Positions 53,817-61,844 of a stretch of DNA of 64,000 nucleotides are shown here, in pieces. Source of the DNA: Flavobacteriaceae bacterium NBU2977. Lineage in GTDB: Bacteria > Bacteroidota > Bacteroidia > Flavobacteriales > Flavobacteriaceae. Under the pieces are notes generated by a model. The model did no database searches and was not told the origin of the DNA. It saw only the letters and a list, made by a program, of their open reading frames with translations. The stretch covers positions 806,001-870,000 of the forward strand of contig JAIOUW010000001.1 of NCBI GenBank assembly GCA_019931105.1, written 5' to 3'. Both the position numbers and the translations under genes were made by a program. Position 1 is the first letter of the stretch, and every line of letters begins with the position of its first letter.

Positions 53817-54659
53817 TTAACTGGTAAACAATCTGAGGGTAAACGATGTGGCTCGTTTGTATAATTTGAATTTTAGAAAAACAATGAAACCAACTGACCC
53901 AAGTTGAACCACAGGCGCAAAAAAGCCCTGGCCAACATCTGTCCCAAAAAGGTTTGTCCAGAAGTTCGTATTGATTTCAGTATAGAGCGCATTTACAAAT
54001 ACATTGACCAAAAAGAATGCTGGTACCAACATATAGACGGCAGCGTATAATTTGAAAAATGTATAGGCAAGCGAACGGAATTTTTCAAAAACTGCCAGAC
54101 TAATAACAAGTGGGAAGAAGGCTTGCATTATTCCCAATAAAAAATAACGTTCTGCAAGGAATAGCGGGTAGATGAACAAATCCAAAATCCAGAGGATAAG
54201 GCTGATGATAAATGCAAATATTTTGAATCCGAAAAGTGGTGTAACTAGAGCCTCATATAATAAGGCCATTGCCGCTTGAGCGGCCTCTAAAAAATTTATT
54301 TCTTCTTCTATGGGGATATCCTGCATTTGTAATGGCAATAAAGCCGGTGCTGTGCCACGATATTGCGCTTCAATGGAAACCAATATACTATCGAAAAAGC
54401 CCAGGACCTGTGTTGAAAATATGACCAGAAGAACGACTGCAAAGTTCTTGGTCAATTCCCCTGGGCTCAATCCCCAAGTGTAACCATCATTATCCGCAAT
54501 GCCCTCATTGTATTTTTTTAGGATATTGACCAGAAAGAACAAAACGGCAAGCGTTTTCATTCCTGCAATAGTATATTGCGAGAAACTACTGTTCTGTATG
54601 GTTTGAAACACCGCATCGACGTATTCCAGTCCAATTCCTAAAAGTATGGTTGCGGTCAT
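53817..54659 (-). CDS. traJ: Conjugative transfer protein TraJ
   Basis: Polytopic inner membrane protein (VirB6-like) of the transfer channel, with about six to seven hydrophobic helices over 280 residues. Family-like parts are the C-terminal segment LGIMQAFFPLVISLAVFEKFRSLAYTFFKLYAAVYMLVPAFFLVN and the central NFLEAAQAAMALLYEALVTPLFGFKIFAF. It follows traI by 2 bp and precedes traK by 5 bp. Recognised through gene order and membrane layout as well as sequence, since VirB6-like proteins are weakly conserved. Confidence 0.88.
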   Translation of the reverse strand: MTATILLGIGLEYVDAVFQTIQNSSFSQYTIAGMKTLAVLFFLVNILKKYNEGIADNDGYTWGLSPGELTKNFAVVLLVIFSTQVLGFFDSILVSIEAQYRGTAPALLPLQMQDIPIEEEINFLEAAQAAMALLYEALVTPLFGFKIFAFIISLILWILDLFIYPLFLAERYFLLGIMQAFFPLVISLAVFEKFRSLAYTFFKLYAAVYMLVPAFFLVNVFVNALYTEINTNFWTNLFGTDVGQGFFAPVVQLGSVGFIVFLKFKLYKRATSFTLRLFTS

Positions 54660-54661
54660 TT

Positions 54662-55249
54662 TTAGTATTCTGTTTCTCGATTATTTATTTTATCCTGCAT
54701 TTTTCTAAAGGAAATGATATCACGATACCGCTTCGTTCTGGTCTGGATATTGGAAACCATTTCCTTGGATTCCTTTTCTTTCTGTTTTAACACTTCAGCA
54801 CGTTCAGCATCGGACATCTTTAGATTATCGCTAGATAAAATTTCGCCCATAAAATCAACCGTGTCCAGAGAGTTTTGGACAATGGCATCAAATGATTCCG
54901 CAACCCGTGTAACTTCCTCGGGCTTGATGTAAGGCGAGTTTAAAATATCCTGTAAATCGTTTTGCATTACATTGATAAGGCGTTGGTTGTTCTGTGCAAT
55001 TTCCTGAACCGCCCTGAGTTGCTGTACCACGCTTGATACTTTCTCAATGCTTTCTTTAGCGTCTTTTAAAAACTGTACTGATTTAATAAGTTGGCTCGTC
55101 TGTTTTGCAGATTCTACAAGAGACTTTACCAAGCTTACAAAGTTGGTGTTGTCATAAACTGGCATTCCCTGAGCAGTAGCACCGCTAGGTAATAAAAGGG
55201 CAACTGTTAAGAATAGCCCGAACAAGATTGTTTTGATTTTTGTTTTCAT
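54662..55249 (-). CDS. traI: Conjugative transfer protein TraI (DUF4141)
   Basis: VirB5-like secreted helical protein of the transfer operon, 195 residues. It has a cleavable signal (KTKIKTILFGLFLTVALLLPSGATAQG) and a long helical part (TSQLIKSVQFLKDAKESIEKVSSVVQQLRAVQEIAQNNQRLINVMQNDLQDILNSPYI). The ATG at 55249 begins exactly at the signal peptide; the longer frame to 55309 only adds a non-signal extension. It follows traG by 4 bp. The TraI name here is the Bacteroidota TraI, not the relaxase TraI of F. Confidence 0.88.
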   Translation of the reverse strand: MKTKIKTILFGLFLTVALLLPSGATAQGMPVYDNTNFVSLVKSLVESAKQTSQLIKSVQFLKDAKESIEKVSSVVQQLRAVQEIAQNNQRLINVMQNDLQDILNSPYIKPEEVTRVAESFDAIVQNSLDTVDFMGEILSSDNLKMSDAERAEVLKQKEKESKEMVSNIQTRTKRYRDIISFRKMQDKINNRETEY

Positions 55250-55253
55250 AATA

Positions 55254-57656
55254 TTATGTTTTAGATGTGAATTCTTTAATTGCCAATTCCATATCATTGG
55301 TCTTTTCATAAATGGCCATTATGGCCTCGTTTTCTTGTCCATCGGTTAGGTAGGCTGCGTACACTTCTTTAGGAACTTCTAGCCTGAAAATGTTACTTTC
55401 CTTACCTATCTTGATGAACATTTCGGTGTATTTCCTTGGTCCGGAAAGATTGTTTTTGATGGACTTTAATTGGTTTAAATCGTGGCTAGATAGGTTGAGC
55501 CTTTTGACCAGTTCGTCATAGCCTTTTTCGTTATTCAGGCTATAAATGACCTGTGTATTTTCCAGTATGCTTGCCGATGTTGAATTATTGGGAAGCTGAT
55601 TAATGGATTGAAGAATAATGCCTATCGCACCATTCTGTTTACGAATGGCTTGGTAATAGAATTCTACACTTTCTAATACGTTATCAAACTTTAGTTGTTT
55701 GGCAAACTCATCAAAAAGGATGATGCCTTTTTCAGCTCTGTTTTTCCAAATAGTTCTTTGGATAGCTGACTTAATCAGCTTCAACATTACGGATAGGATT
55801 TCCTTGTTATCTTTGACTTCATCCAGTTCAAAAACAATCAAGCGTTTGTCCTCGATTTTATAAGTTTGGTCTTCGCTGACTTCAAATAGAAAGCTATATA
55901 GACCATCGCCGACATATTCGGACATTACGTGCAAGAAGCTGATAATATTGAAGTAGTCGGGATGGATTTTCAAGGTGTCCAGAAGGTCTTTCTGATTCCT
56001 TTCTATAAAGTTGTAGAAACCATCTAAAGAATGATTTTCCGAAGTATTTTTGTAATAGTGGCGCAATATCTTTTTGACCGAAACCGATTGTGCTTTGGTA
56101 ACCATTAAATCTGAAGCGAACAGTTCAAACAGAAAGACTGATAAATCTTCCAATCGTTCAGGTGTGAGGTCATTTGCATCACTTATATAAAATGGATTGA
56201 TACCCAAGTTTTTGCCACTTTCATAACGAAGCACAGTATATTTTTCGGGATAGAGTTTGGCAAATTTGGTGTAGGATCCACCGAGGTCAATTATGACCAG
56301 GCGGACACCACTTTCAAAATACTGGCGCAGAATGTTATTTGCCAAAAAGGACTTACCTTCACCAGTAGGTGCAAAAATGGCAAAGTTTCTTGCCTTAATG
56401 CGCTTCTTGCGCTCATCCCAAACATCTTTTAAAACAGGAACATTGTGTTCCCTATCATTAAAGATGATTCCAGTAGCATCAGAATTGTAGTTTGTGTTGT
56501 TTATAAACAGGCATAGAGCGTGCTTTAAATCGGTAACATATAAATCGTTATTTGAAAAATTGGAAGAAAAACAACAGTAACTATTGAGTATATAATTCTT
56601 CCGTTCCTCACCTCTAGGATAGTATGGAATGATGTCCAGTTCCTTAAATTCAGTTTTGATTTTAGAACCGATTCGACTTAAATTTTCTGGATTCTTATCC
56701 CAATAAATTATATTCAAATGACCACGAATAATGCGAGCATTATCATCCGCATTTATTTGGTCAAGGATATGCTGAATTTTACCGAGGACTACTTTATTCT
56801 GAGAACCGAAGTTGGAACTTTTGTTGAGTTCCTCAACTTTCTTATCAAGTAACTTGCGCCACTTCTGTTTGTCATCCAAATAAAGGATTTGGTTGACGAT
56901 ATGATTTTCGTTAAGCGTAAGCCCTAAGCCATCAATAAACCCTTGATGAAACACAAAATCGTCAGAAGTGAATTTCTCATTGGTCTTGCTACTCTGTACA
57001 CTTTCGCCAAAGCACAGTTCGCTATTGATAGCCAGGGCATCAAAATGGTTTTCGCCAATATTGACGCTTTTTTTATCTAATATGATATCGGTGTCAAACC
57101 CATCATTAAAGCCATTGAAATATCCGTTGGTTAACTGCTGTATTTCTTTCGCTTTAAGCGAAATAAAACTCATTTTTCTGCTATTGTTTATAAAGGAAAC
57201 AGAGTCACTAACAGCCCCAATAAAGCTCTTAATGTTGTCATCTAATCGTTGGACAATTCCATTGGAAACTTTGCGGAAAGGGTTGACGTATTTTGAGTTA
57301 TTCAGAGCTTTGTTCTTAGTTAGCGTAAAGAACAAAAAGCAACGATGTTCCATATAGTCGCGCCCTTTGAAGTGGTCGTGCGTTGCCTTTTCTAAAAACG
57401 TTGTATCGGGAAGTGCTTCTGAAGTATAGGTCTTTTTTAGGTAGATGTCCTGTTTTTGGACTACTGTACCAATAGGCAATGATTTCAGGGCCTGAAACCA
57501 AGCCCCGTGAATGTCTTCAAAGTCTTTTTCGGATAGTGAATAAATTTCTGGCAACGTACCTTCATAGCACAGAACAACATTGCCATTATTGGCAAATATG
57601 ATATTGTCTTGAATATCTACAATAGGTTGATATGCTGAAAGATTAATCTTGTTCAT
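55254..57656 (-). CDS. traG: Conjugation ATPase TraG (VirB4-like)
   Basis: The main energy-giving ATPase of the transfer apparatus, 800 residues. N-terminal half has the TraG family opening (LSAYQPIVDIQDNIIFANNGNVVLCYEGTLPEIYSLSEKDFEDIHGAW). The motor shows Walker A FAPTGEGKSFLANNI (GEGK at about 432-435), VRLVIIDLGGSYTKFAKLYP, and Walker B GIILFDEFAKQL followed by AIGIILQSINQLPNNSTSASILENTQ. All core motifs are intact. It overlaps traF by 14 bp and precedes traI by 4 bp. Complete length suggests the transfer system is functional. Confidence 0.95.
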   Translation of the reverse strand: MNKINLSAYQPIVDIQDNIIFANNGNVVLCYEGTLPEIYSLSEKDFEDIHGAWFQALKSLPIGTVVQKQDIYLKKTYTSEALPDTTFLEKATHDHFKGRDYMEHRCFLFFTLTKNKALNNSKYVNPFRKVSNGIVQRLDDNIKSFIGAVSDSVSFINNSRKMSFISLKAKEIQQLTNGYFNGFNDGFDTDIILDKKSVNIGENHFDALAINSELCFGESVQSSKTNEKFTSDDFVFHQGFIDGLGLTLNENHIVNQILYLDDKQKWRKLLDKKVEELNKSSNFGSQNKVVLGKIQHILDQINADDNARIIRGHLNIIYWDKNPENLSRIGSKIKTEFKELDIIPYYPRGEERKNYILNSYCCFSSNFSNNDLYVTDLKHALCLFINNTNYNSDATGIIFNDREHNVPVLKDVWDERKKRIKARNFAIFAPTGEGKSFLANNILRQYFESGVRLVIIDLGGSYTKFAKLYPEKYTVLRYESGKNLGINPFYISDANDLTPERLEDLSVFLFELFASDLMVTKAQSVSVKKILRHYYKNTSENHSLDGFYNFIERNQKDLLDTLKIHPDYFNIISFLHVMSEYVGDGLYSFLFEVSEDQTYKIEDKRLIVFELDEVKDNKEILSVMLKLIKSAIQRTIWKNRAEKGIILFDEFAKQLKFDNVLESVEFYYQAIRKQNGAIGIILQSINQLPNNSTSASILENTQVIYSLNNEKGYDELVKRLNLSSHDLNQLKSIKNNLSGPRKYTEMFIKIGKESNIFRLEVPKEVYAAYLTDGQENEAIMAIYEKTNDMELAIKEFTSKT

Positions 57657-57927
57657 AATCGAAGCCTGAGTTTTTTTTATTACTTATTATTCTCGGAAAA
57701 GCCTTAGCCATTTGAAAAATTTGTGGGTTATGTGTTATTCTTGTTAGGGCAACATATAAGGCGGCATTAAAAACAAGTACACCAATTATTATCCCGAAGC
57801 TGAAAGAGAAGATGATGACGAGCAGCGAAGCCAAAATAGAAACCATCATCAGGGCAAACAGGGAAATAGGCAGCCCAAAAATGACTGCCCTTTTCCTAAT
57901 GTTTTTATAGACCTCGTATTTCTTCAT
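57643..57927 (-). CDS. traF: Conjugative transfer protein TraF (DUF4133)
   Basis: A 94-residue inner membrane protein with two helices in the middle (AVIFGLPISLFALMMVSILASLLVIIFSFSFGIIIGVLVFNAALYVAL), VirB3-like. The start MKKYEVYKNIRKRAVIFGLP is characteristic of DUF4133. It overlaps traG by 14 bp, as VirB3 and VirB4 genes usually do, and follows traE by 36 bp. Confidence 0.93.
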   Translation of the reverse strand: MKKYEVYKNIRKRAVIFGLPISLFALMMVSILASLLVIIFSFSFGIIIGVLVFNAALYVALTRITHNPQIFQMAKAFPRIISNKKNSGFDYEQD

Positions 57928-57963
57928 ACAGCTATTCTAATAAAGCCCTCGATGAGGGTTGAT

Positions 57964-58251
57964 TTATACTACGATTCCTATTAAGTATGTGAAGATGCCG
58001 ACAACTGCGCCAGCAATCAAAACAAACACAAGCACTCTAGTAATTCCTTTTTTAAGGTCTGCGTTTTCCCCAAAGAAATGTCCTGCATTAAACAAGAAAC
58101 CAACAAGAAAAATGACACCAAGTAAAATTGGAAATATGGTACGTATGGTATCGCCCACATCGTTAACGGAATCTTCAATTCCCCCAATTTGAGCAAAAAG
58201 TGATGTTGAGAGCAACGATAAAAAAGTTGCTAAGTAGATTGATTTTTTCAT
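57964..58251 (-). CDS. traE: Conjugative transfer protein TraE (DUF4134), pilin-like
   Basis: A 95-residue VirB2-like protein with a cleavable signal (MKKSIYLATFLSLLSTSLFAQ) and two hydrophobic helices (IFPILLGVIFLVGFLFNAGHFF and ITRVLVFVLIAGAVVGIFTYLIGI). It is the first recognisable gene of the leftward transfer operon, so the promoter should lie between 58252 and 58440, opposite the amidase gene. Genes traA-D and traH, L, O, P, Q of Bacteroides elements are not seen. Confidence 0.93.
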   Translation of the reverse strand: MKKSIYLATFLSLLSTSLFAQIGGIEDSVNDVGDTIRTIFPILLGVIFLVGFLFNAGHFFGENADLKKGITRVLVFVLIAGAVVGIFTYLIGIVV

Positions 58252-58440
58252 AATAAAACTGTTTAGATTTTTTATTCATTTTCTCTTTCTGAAATTTACA
58301 TATATTTGTACATAAATAACTGAAAATCAAATATTTGTGAATAAAATATTATTTGAAATCAATTGAATTTAATTGCTGCTATTTGGCATCAAATTTTATG
58401 AGTTTTTGAAGGAAAAATGTTGATAACCTGAAAATTGAAA

Positions 58441-59070
58441 ATGAAAAAAGTGCTCAAAAACGTCAGTTTTGTGATTTTGGTTCTAAAAATGTGTATCGTT
58501 TTAGGACAAGAAAAGAGTACTCAAAAACGAATTATAATTGATGTTGGACACGGTGGAAAAGATACTGGTGCAATAGGCATAAATAAAATCCAAGAAAAGG
58601 ACGTTGTATTGGATATTGCGAATGCCATTTTGAAGCTAAATGATGAATTAGATAAGCCTCTGGACATTTATTTAACCAGGTATACTGATACACTCATTTC
58701 GCTATCGGATAGAACGAAGCTGGCCAAAGCTCTAAAAGCTGATTTGTTTTTCTCTCTACATTGTAATCATTCAGATAATCCGGATGCAAGAGGGATAGAA
58801 GTTTATGTTTCACAAAAGCAAGCAAATAATTCTAAAGAATCTATTTATATAGGTTATCAATTTGAAAAAGCACTTTGCAAAGCTATAGGATATGAAAGTA
58901 GAGGTGTGAAGTTCGCAAATTTTCAGGTACTACGTGAAACTATTGACTATTGCCCCTCGGTTCTTTTGGAACTGAGTTTTTTGAGTAATGGGGATGAAAG
59001 CAGTTATATTTCTGCTTCTAAGAATATCAAATTAATTGCCTTCGCCATTTTATTATCTATTAAAAACTAA
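58441..59070 (+). CDS. N-acetylmuramoyl-L-alanine amidase (Amidase_3)
   Basis: Exported zinc amidase that cuts the stem peptide from murein, here probably to make room for the transfer channel. Signal KVLKNVSFVILVLKMCIVLGQ; zinc ligands in IIIDVGHGGKDTGAIG (His), IQEKDVVLDIANAI (Glu) and LFFSLHCNHSDNPDARGIEVY (His), with the catalytic Glu in VLLELSFLSN. Length of 209 residues fits the bare catalytic domain. The ATG at 58441 was taken; a TTG two codons earlier is possible. It is divergent from traE. Confidence 0.92.
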   Translation: MKKVLKNVSFVILVLKMCIVLGQEKSTQKRIIIDVGHGGKDTGAIGINKIQEKDVVLDIANAILKLNDELDKPLDIYLTRYTDTLISLSDRTKLAKALKADLFFSLHCNHSDNPDARGIEVYVSQKQANNSKESIYIGYQFEKALCKAIGYESRGVKFANFQVLRETIDYCPSVLLELSFLSNGDESSYISASKNIKLIAFAILLSIKN

Positions 59071-59077
59071 TACTATT

Positions 59078-59176
59078 ATGAAAGATATATTTTTAGAGTT
59101 GACAAAAAGTTTAAAAGCTATTGTGATACAATTCATTGCAGAAGTAGTTTTACTATATAAATCTTTTAGAAGTTAG
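59078..59176 (+). CDS. Small hydrophobic peptide, 32 aa
   Basis: A 32-codon frame starting 7 bp after the amidase stop codon. The peptide MKDIFLELTKSLKAIVIQFI... is amphipathic to hydrophobic, with a basic end. It could be a membrane peptide translated with the amidase or a chance frame. I do not recognise it. Confidence 0.35.
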   Translation: MKDIFLELTKSLKAIVIQFIAEVVLLYKSFRS

Positions 59177-59238
59177 ACTACTTCCATTTATTTCTAGCAG
59201 TTCTATTAATCAAATTGTTGCTATTTTAAATATTACGT

Positions 59239-59278
59239 ATTTAAGTATTTGCTTAAATAAGAAAATAATGTAACTTTG
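59239..59278 (+). promoter_or_regulatory. Mercury operon promoter with ArsR-type operator
   Basis: A complete Bacteroidota promoter is visible: TTTG (-33, 59248-59251), 19 bp, then TAACTTTG (-7, 59271-59278). The ATG of the ArsR gene begins 4 bp later, so the message is probably leaderless. An inverted repeat ATTTAAG/CTTAAAT (59239-59245 and 59252-59258) covers the -33 element, the right place for repression by the ArsR protein encoded next. Confidence 0.7.
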
Positions 59279-59282
59279 CTTT

Positions 59283-59657
59283 ATGGAAAATAATTCTTGT
59301 ATAAGACAACAAGCTGATTTAGAACAAATCAATCGTTGCAAAGAGACAGTTTCAGAACTAAGTGAATCTTTTGATTATTTAGCGAATGGACTTTCATTAG
59401 TTGGGAATAGCGTAAGACTTAAAATACTTTACGTACTCTTTGAAGAAGATAGGCTTTGCGTTTGTGATTTAAGTGATATTCTTGGAATGAATATTTCGGC
59501 CATTTCCCAGCATTTGAGAAAAATGAAAGACCGAAATCTATTAGAAACCGATAGAGAAGCCCAAACGATTTATTACTCATTGACCGCTGAATATGAAAAA
59601 CTACTCAATCCGTTTTTCGCAATACTTGATAAAAACAAAGTTTTAGAAGCGATATGA
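59283..59657 (+). CDS. ArsR/SmtB family metal-responsive repressor
   Basis: A 124-residue winged-helix repressor. The recognition part is NSVRLKILYVLFEEDRLCVCDLSDILGMNISAISQHLRKMKDRNLLETDREAQTIYYSL. The ELCVCDL-type motif (Cys59, Cys61) binds soft metals such as arsenite, cadmium or mercury; additional Cys6 and Cys19 in the N-terminus may complete the site. It overlaps the MerTP gene by 4 bp (ATGA), so it most likely controls mercury uptake rather than arsenic efflux. It replaces the MerR regulator used in Proteobacteria. Confidence 0.9.
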   Translation: MENNSCIRQQADLEQINRCKETVSELSESFDYLANGLSLVGNSVRLKILYVLFEEDRLCVCDLSDILGMNISAISQHLRKMKDRNLLETDREAQTIYYSLTAEYEKLLNPFFAILDKNKVLEAI

Positions 59658-60247
59658 AAAGTGAAAACAAATTAATTGGAGCAGGCTTGCTAACTGCAAT
59701 TACAGCTTCCTTATGCTGTATTACGCCTGTTTTGGCTCTCATCGCAGGAACAAGTGGAATTGCTTCAACATTCTCTTGGATAGAACCTTTTAGACCGTAC
59801 TTAATCGGACTCACAATTTTCGTTCTTTGTTTTGCCTGGTACCAGATGCTAAAGCCTAAAAAGGAAATCGACTGTGAATGTGAGACAGGCGAAAAACCAA
59901 AATTCACACAGTCTAAAACTTTTTTAGGAATTGTAACTGTATTTGCAATCGTAATGTTAGCATTTCCATACTATTCAGGAATTTTTTACCCAGACACGGC
60001 AAAACAAATTATCGTTGTAGATAAATCGGATATTAAAACAACTGAATTTAAAATTAGCGGAATGACCTGCGCGGGTTGTGAAGAACACGTAAACCACGAA
60101 GTAAATAAACTCAGCGGAATCGTGAGCTCAAAAACATCATATGAAAGTGGAAATGCAATCATTGAATTTGATAAAACCAAGACCAATGAAGCGGAAATTG
60201 AGAAAGCAATTAATTCTACTGGTTATAAAGTGACCGACAAAAAATAA
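59654..60247 (+). CDS. merTP: Mercuric transport fusion protein MerTP
   Basis: MerT and MerP joined in one chain of 197 residues. The MerT part has the vicinal Cys pair Cys21-Cys22 in the first helix (TASLCCITPVLALIAG), second and third helices, and a cytosolic CEC (Cys74, Cys76). The MerP part is an HMA domain with ISGMTCAGCEEHVNHEV (Cys139, Cys142). Such fusions are usual in Bacteroidota. It brings Hg(II) into the cell for a reductase, but no merA lies in the window, so MerA must be elsewhere or the cargo is incomplete. Confidence 0.93.
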   Translation: MKSENKLIGAGLLTAITASLCCITPVLALIAGTSGIASTFSWIEPFRPYLIGLTIFVLCFAWYQMLKPKKEIDCECETGEKPKFTQSKTFLGIVTVFAIVMLAFPYYSGIFYPDTAKQIIVVDKSDIKTTEFKISGMTCAGCEEHVNHEVNKLSGIVSSKTSYESGNAIIEFDKTKTNEAEIEKAINSTGYKVTDKK

Positions 60248-60252
60248 AAATA

Positions 60253-60459
60253 ATGGAAACTATATTGACATCTGAAATCACTTGTCCAAACTGCGGATAT
60301 AAAAAAGTAGAAGAAATGCCAACAGAATCCTGTCAATTCTTTTATGAGTGTGAGAGTTGCAAAACGGTTCTGAAACCAAATGAAGGAGATTGCTGTGTAT
60401 ATTGTTCTTATGGGACTGTGCCCTGTCCACCGATTCAAGAGAACAAAAGTTGTTGTTGA
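60253..60459 (+). CDS. GDCCVxC domain protein
   Basis: A 68-residue cytosolic protein with eleven Cys: CPNC (11-14), CxxxxxC (27-33), C36, GDCCVYC (45-51), C58 and a final CC. It belongs to the GDCCVxC family, in which some homologues carry selenocysteine at one of these positions; here all are TGT/TGC codons. It is usually found beside mercury genes and may bind Hg(II) or other soft metals after import. Starts 5 bp after merTP. Confidence 0.88.
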   Translation: METILTSEITCPNCGYKKVEEMPTESCQFFYECESCKTVLKPNEGDCCVYCSYGTVPCPPIQENKSCC

Positions 60460-60475
60460 AAAATCATATTTAAGT

Positions 60476-61138
60476 TCACTTCCTCTTATCCCCAGCCTCT
60501 TTATCAAAAGCAATCAAATTAAACAATTCTCGCATCCGGCTACGAACACGGTTGCCGTAGCGTTCTTCCAATTCCTCGGCATTGAGATTGGTGGTTGCGT
60601 GGGTTTTGATTTTATGCTTGGTCTCAAGGTATAGTTCATATCTGGATAATAGCACTTCGCCCATTACGTTCAGGTCTTTACCATAAAACCGTCCAGCAGG
60701 TTCGATACCTAAATCATCAAAGCAGAAAAATTTTGTGTTACCATATTCCTCAATGGTCTTAAAACCAAGATGGTTGAAACTAAAGGTTACGTTCCTGCAA
60801 GGAATCATTTCATAAGGTCTTTGCATCGGAACAATATATCTCAGCAATTTCATTAAGCTGGTTTTCCCGCAACCAACTGGTCCGGAAAGTAAGATACCCT
60901 TATCGATGTCAATTCCATAGGTTGTGCAATTGGATTTATCTTTAATGAAGTAGGAACAAAGCTTTAGCAGTATATCTCTATCTTCATCATAAATTCTGAA
61001 CTTTTCGCCGAAAAGCTGTTTCCCTTTAGCGTTCAGGTAAATTAAGATTTTTGGGAAATCATACAGTACACTTTTGCCGTCAAATTTTCCTAGCGAATAT
61101 TCCACGCCACCTTCAGTAATTTTAGAGGGGTTGTCCAT
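60476..61138 (-). CDS. DnaC/IstB-like AAA ATPase of the replication module
   Basis: A 220-residue AAA+ ATPase: Walker A LLSGPVGCGKTSL (GPVGCGKT 86-93), Walker B KFFCFDDLG (Asp141, Asp142) and the sensor region KTHATTNLNAEELEERYGNRVRSRMRELFNLIAF, as in DnaC-type helicase loaders. The ATG at 61138 is used; it overlaps the initiator gene by 17 bp, which indicates coupled translation. The frame upstream to 61216 lies inside that gene. It probably loads the host DnaB helicase at the ICE origin. Confidence 0.85.
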   Translation of the reverse strand: MDNPSKITEGGVEYSLGKFDGKSVLYDFPKILIYLNAKGKQLFGEKFRIYDEDRDILLKLCSYFIKDKSNCTTYGIDIDKGILLSGPVGCGKTSLMKLLRYIVPMQRPYEMIPCRNVTFSFNHLGFKTIEEYGNTKFFCFDDLGIEPAGRFYGKDLNVMGEVLLSRYELYLETKHKIKTHATTNLNAEELEERYGNRVRSRMRELFNLIAFDKEAGDKRK

Positions 61139-61844
61139 AATCTTTGTTTTTAGTGGTTCGCAAGTTGTCCTTGATTTGGGACGCTTGTTTTTTGTTTGAT
61201 TCATTTTTTTCGTCAAATAATTCCGTTCTGTCCATCCAATTTGTGGCTACAGCTCGCCAATCACGAATTGCTTGCCCATCACTTGTTTGCCAGTTTCGGG
61301 TTTCATAGTGCTCAAAGAACTTTTTCCCCTCATCTGCATCAAAACCATTTTCTTCAAAAAAATCAATAACCACCTGCCTGCCTTTTGGCTGTTTTATATA
61401 GTTTTCTTGTTTGGTATTGTTTGTATTAGATACCAGTACTTGTCCATTTATGGGATGGTGCTGTCCCACAACTGGTTCACGTATGGGATAGTACTGTTCC
61501 GCAAGCTGTTCTAATGTGGGATTGTACCGTCCCATATCTGGTTCACTACTTGTCCCGATAATAGACATCTTGATTTTACTTCCTTTGTATGGATTGTTAG
61601 ATGGAAAATAGCATAGGTAAAGCCACGAGTCCAAATCCGTAACGCAGCGGTGGTATGTGGATTTTGAGCCTATTTTAGCAGCACGCATTAAGTCTCTTCG
61701 GTTAACGTAAAATTCATCCGCAAATCGGCTACTGTTCCATTCTTGGAACAGCGCCATATACAGACTGATATGGGTAGGATTTAGGCGGTCATCAAAATAG
61801 AACTTTTCAAAAGCCGCGTTAAGTAGCTTTATATAGTTCATCAT
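61122..61844 (-). CDS. Replication initiator-like protein (DnaD/RepA_N-like)
   Basis: A 240-residue protein. The first 100 residues look like a winged helix of the replication-initiator kind (INYIKLL-type start, LNPTHISLYMALFQEWNSSRFADEFYVNRRDLMRAAKIGSKSTYHRCVTDL). The middle (about 100-133) is made of three 11-residue units, which are the translation of three 33-bp DNA repeats. The C-terminus (VIDFFEENGFDADEGKKFFEHYETRNWQTSDGQAIRDWRAVATNWM) is the module seen in DnaD-like and Bacteroidota ICE proteins. This is the layout of staphylococcal RepA, whose origin lies inside its own gene. Start codon ATG 61844 or 61841. Confidence 0.72.
   Translation of the reverse strand: MMNYIKLLNAAFEKFYFDDRLNPTHISLYMALFQEWNSSRFADEFYVNRRDLMRAAKIGSKSTYHRCVTDLDSWLYLCYFPSNNPYKGSKIKMSIIGTSSEPDMGRYNPTLEQLAEQYYPIREPVVGQHHPINGQVLVSNTNNTKQENYIKQPKGRQVVIDFFEENGFDADEGKKFFEHYETRNWQTSDGQAIRDWRAVATNWMDRTELFDEKNESNKKQASQIKDNLRTTKNKDYGQPL
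61451..61546. repeat. Three 33-bp in-gene iterons, origin candidate
   Basis: Units start at 61451, 61484 and 61517, an exact 33-bp period. Each begins TGGGAT, has an inner dyad TGGGA...TCCCA (TGGGATGGTGCTGTCCCA in unit 1, with changes in units 2 and 3) and ends in CTGGTTCAC or a variant. Because 33 bp equals 11 codons, they keep the initiator gene in frame. Location between the two domains of an initiator suggests binding by that protein and use as replication origin. Confidence 0.7.

Noticed and set aside
61451-61546. Short CRISPR-like array
   Set aside because: The 33-bp units are tandem without unique spacers, keep the gene frame, and lie inside an initiator gene; no cas genes nearby.
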